In this document: positions 5,712 to 6,577 of the stretch, piece by piece
Position numbering within the stretch: position 1 is the stretch's first letter
How the letters are laid out: every line of letters starts with the position of its first letter
Source of the DNA: an uncultured Ruminococcus sp.
GTDB lineage: Bacteria; Bacillota; Clostridia; Oscillospirales; Ruminococcaceae
Reading direction: 5' to 3'
NCBI GenBank assembly: GCA_947177375.1
Contig: CAMWUF010000064.1
Location: 1-6,577 of the forward strand
Length of the DNA stretch: 6,577 bases
Made by a program: the position numbers and the translations under genes
Notes under the pieces: model-generated
Told to the model about the DNA's origin: nothing
What the model saw: only the letters and a program-made list of their open reading frames with translations
Databases searched by the model: none

Positions 5712-6577
5712 ATGAATTATATGGAAGAATTAGGACAAAAGGCAAAACAAGCTAGTCATGTAATTGCAAAAGCAGGAGCTGTATTAAAAAATCAGGCTTT
5801 AGAAGCGATTGCAAAAAATTTATTAAATTCTACAGAAGAAATTATTTCTGCAAATCAGAAAGATTTAGAACTGGCTGTCAAAAATAACATGAGTCTTGCA
5901 ATGCAAGATAGATTGAAATTAGATAATACTAGAATTCAAAATATTGCAAATGCTGTGCTGAAAGTTGCTGGCATGGAAGATATAATTGGTGAAGAAGTGC
6001 GTGGTTGGATTCGTCCCAATGGGCTTAGAATTCGCCAAGTACGTGTGCCAATGGGTGTAATTGGGATTATATTTGAATCCCGTCCGAATGTGACTGTAGA
6101 TGCAGCTGTATTGTGTTTAAAAGCTGGCAATGCAGTGATTTTGCGTGGTGGTAAAGAAGCTATTTTTTCTAATACCTGTCTTGTAAAAGTCATGCAAAAT
6201 GCTTTAACAAGCGTTGGCTTACCAGCAGAATTAGTGCAGTTAGTAGAAAAAACAGATAGAGAAACTGCGGCAGATATGATGCGTTTAAATGGCTATCTTG
6301 ATGTATTAATTCCAAGAGGCGGAGCTGGTTTAATTCAAGCTGTTGTCAAACAAGCTACTGTGCCTGTGATTGAAACTGGTGCTGGTAATTGTCATGTTTA
6401 CATAGATGAAAGTGCGGATTTAGAAATGGCTGTTGCAATTGCAGATAATGCCAAAACACAAAGACCATCTGTTTGCAATGCAATTGAAACATTGCTTGTG
6501 AATCAAAATATTGCAGAAAAATTTTTGCCTGAAATCCAAAAAGCATTTGCTACCCATCAAGTAATTATTCATGGGTG
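5712..6577 (+). CDS. proA: Glutamate-5-semialdehyde dehydrogenase, 3' end cut by window
   Basis: ProA (gamma-glutamyl phosphate reductase) reduces glutamyl 5-phosphate with NADPH to glutamate-5-semialdehyde, which cyclises to pyrroline-5-carboxylate. The window holds 288 codons plus two bases with no stop; the family is usually about 415 residues, so around 70% is present. It belongs to the aldehyde dehydrogenase superfamily. Recognisable segments are VPMGVIGIIFESRPNVTVDA at about 112-131, LRGGKEA at 134-140, PRGGAGLI at 201-208, PVIETGAGNCHVYID at 218-232 and the catalytic Cys255 in QRPSVCNAIETLL. Phe142 sits where I would expect His or Asn in the KEAIxSN motif, a small departure. I see no frameshift in the visible part. 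It is 17 bp behind proB, the usual proBA order, which favours coupled synthesis and channelling of the unstable intermediate. proC would have to lie elsewhere. Confidence 0.96.
   Translation, partial: MNYMEELGQKAKQASHVIAKAGAVLKNQALEAIAKNLLNSTEEIISANQKDLELAVKNNMSLAMQDRLKLDNTRIQNIANAVLKVAGMEDIIGEEVRGWIRPNGLRIRQVRVPMGVIGIIFESRPNVTVDAAVLCLKAGNAVILRGGKEAIFSNTCLVKVMQNALTSVGLPAELVQLVEKTDRETAADMMRLNGYLDVLIPRGGAGLIQAVVKQATVPVIETGAGNCHVYIDESADLEMAVAIADNAKTQRPSVCNAIETLLVNQNIAEKFLPEIQKAFATHQVIIHG

Noticed and set aside
1..6577. Search for tRNA or rRNA genes, CRISPR arrays, insertion sequences, toxin-antitoxin or defence genes
   Set aside because: Almost the whole window is covered by ordinary coding sequence, and the one gap of 94 bases holds only the promoter and dyad; none of these elements was seen.

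Overview
The window is a stretch of low-GC DNA (roughly one third G+C by eye) with short intergenic gaps, strong AGGAG-type ribosome binding sites and all supported genes on the + strand. This points to a Firmicute. Cysteine-rich membrane proteins, a glutamate 5-kinase without a PUA domain and the gene style suggest an anaerobic Clostridia member, perhaps a gut Oscillospiraceae/Ruminococcaceae type. That taxonomic guess is inference only; there is no rRNA or other marker here.

Region 1 (about 1-3502) holds two consecutive half-size ABC exporter genes separated by 11 bp. Each encodes six membrane helices followed by an ATPase domain. The first has a degenerate catalytic site (Asp in place of the Walker B Glu, Gln in place of the switch His) but a canonical LSGGQ signature. 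The second has intact catalytic residues but a deviant LSQGQ signature. This complementary pattern is that of heterodimeric exporters such as TM287/288, BmrCD and LmrCD, so the two products almost certainly assemble as one transporter.

Region 2 (about 3503-3596) is the only real intergenic gap. It contains an AT-rich 11-bp inverted repeat and an extended -10 promoter (TTGCAA, 17 bp, TGATATAAT). The -35 lies in the loop of the dyad. The dyad could be a weak terminator for the exporter operon, an operator for the next one, or both.

Region 3 (3597-6577) looks like one transcription unit of four genes: a small three-helix membrane protein with a TTG start and unknown function; a D-2-hydroxyacid dehydrogenase of the glycerate/hydroxypyruvate reductase type, coupled to it by a TGATG overlap; proB (glutamate 5-kinase, short form); and proA (glutamate-5-semialdehyde dehydrogenase, cut by the window end). 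ProB and ProA carry out the first two steps from glutamate to proline; proC is not in the window. Why a hydroxyacid dehydrogenase and a small membrane protein sit ahead of proBA is not explained by the sequence.

No tRNA, rRNA, CRISPR array, insertion sequence or phage gene was found, and nothing amounts to a clearly new biological system. The points most worth a second look are the dyad over the promoter, the unknown small membrane protein, and the unusual gene order ahead of proBA.
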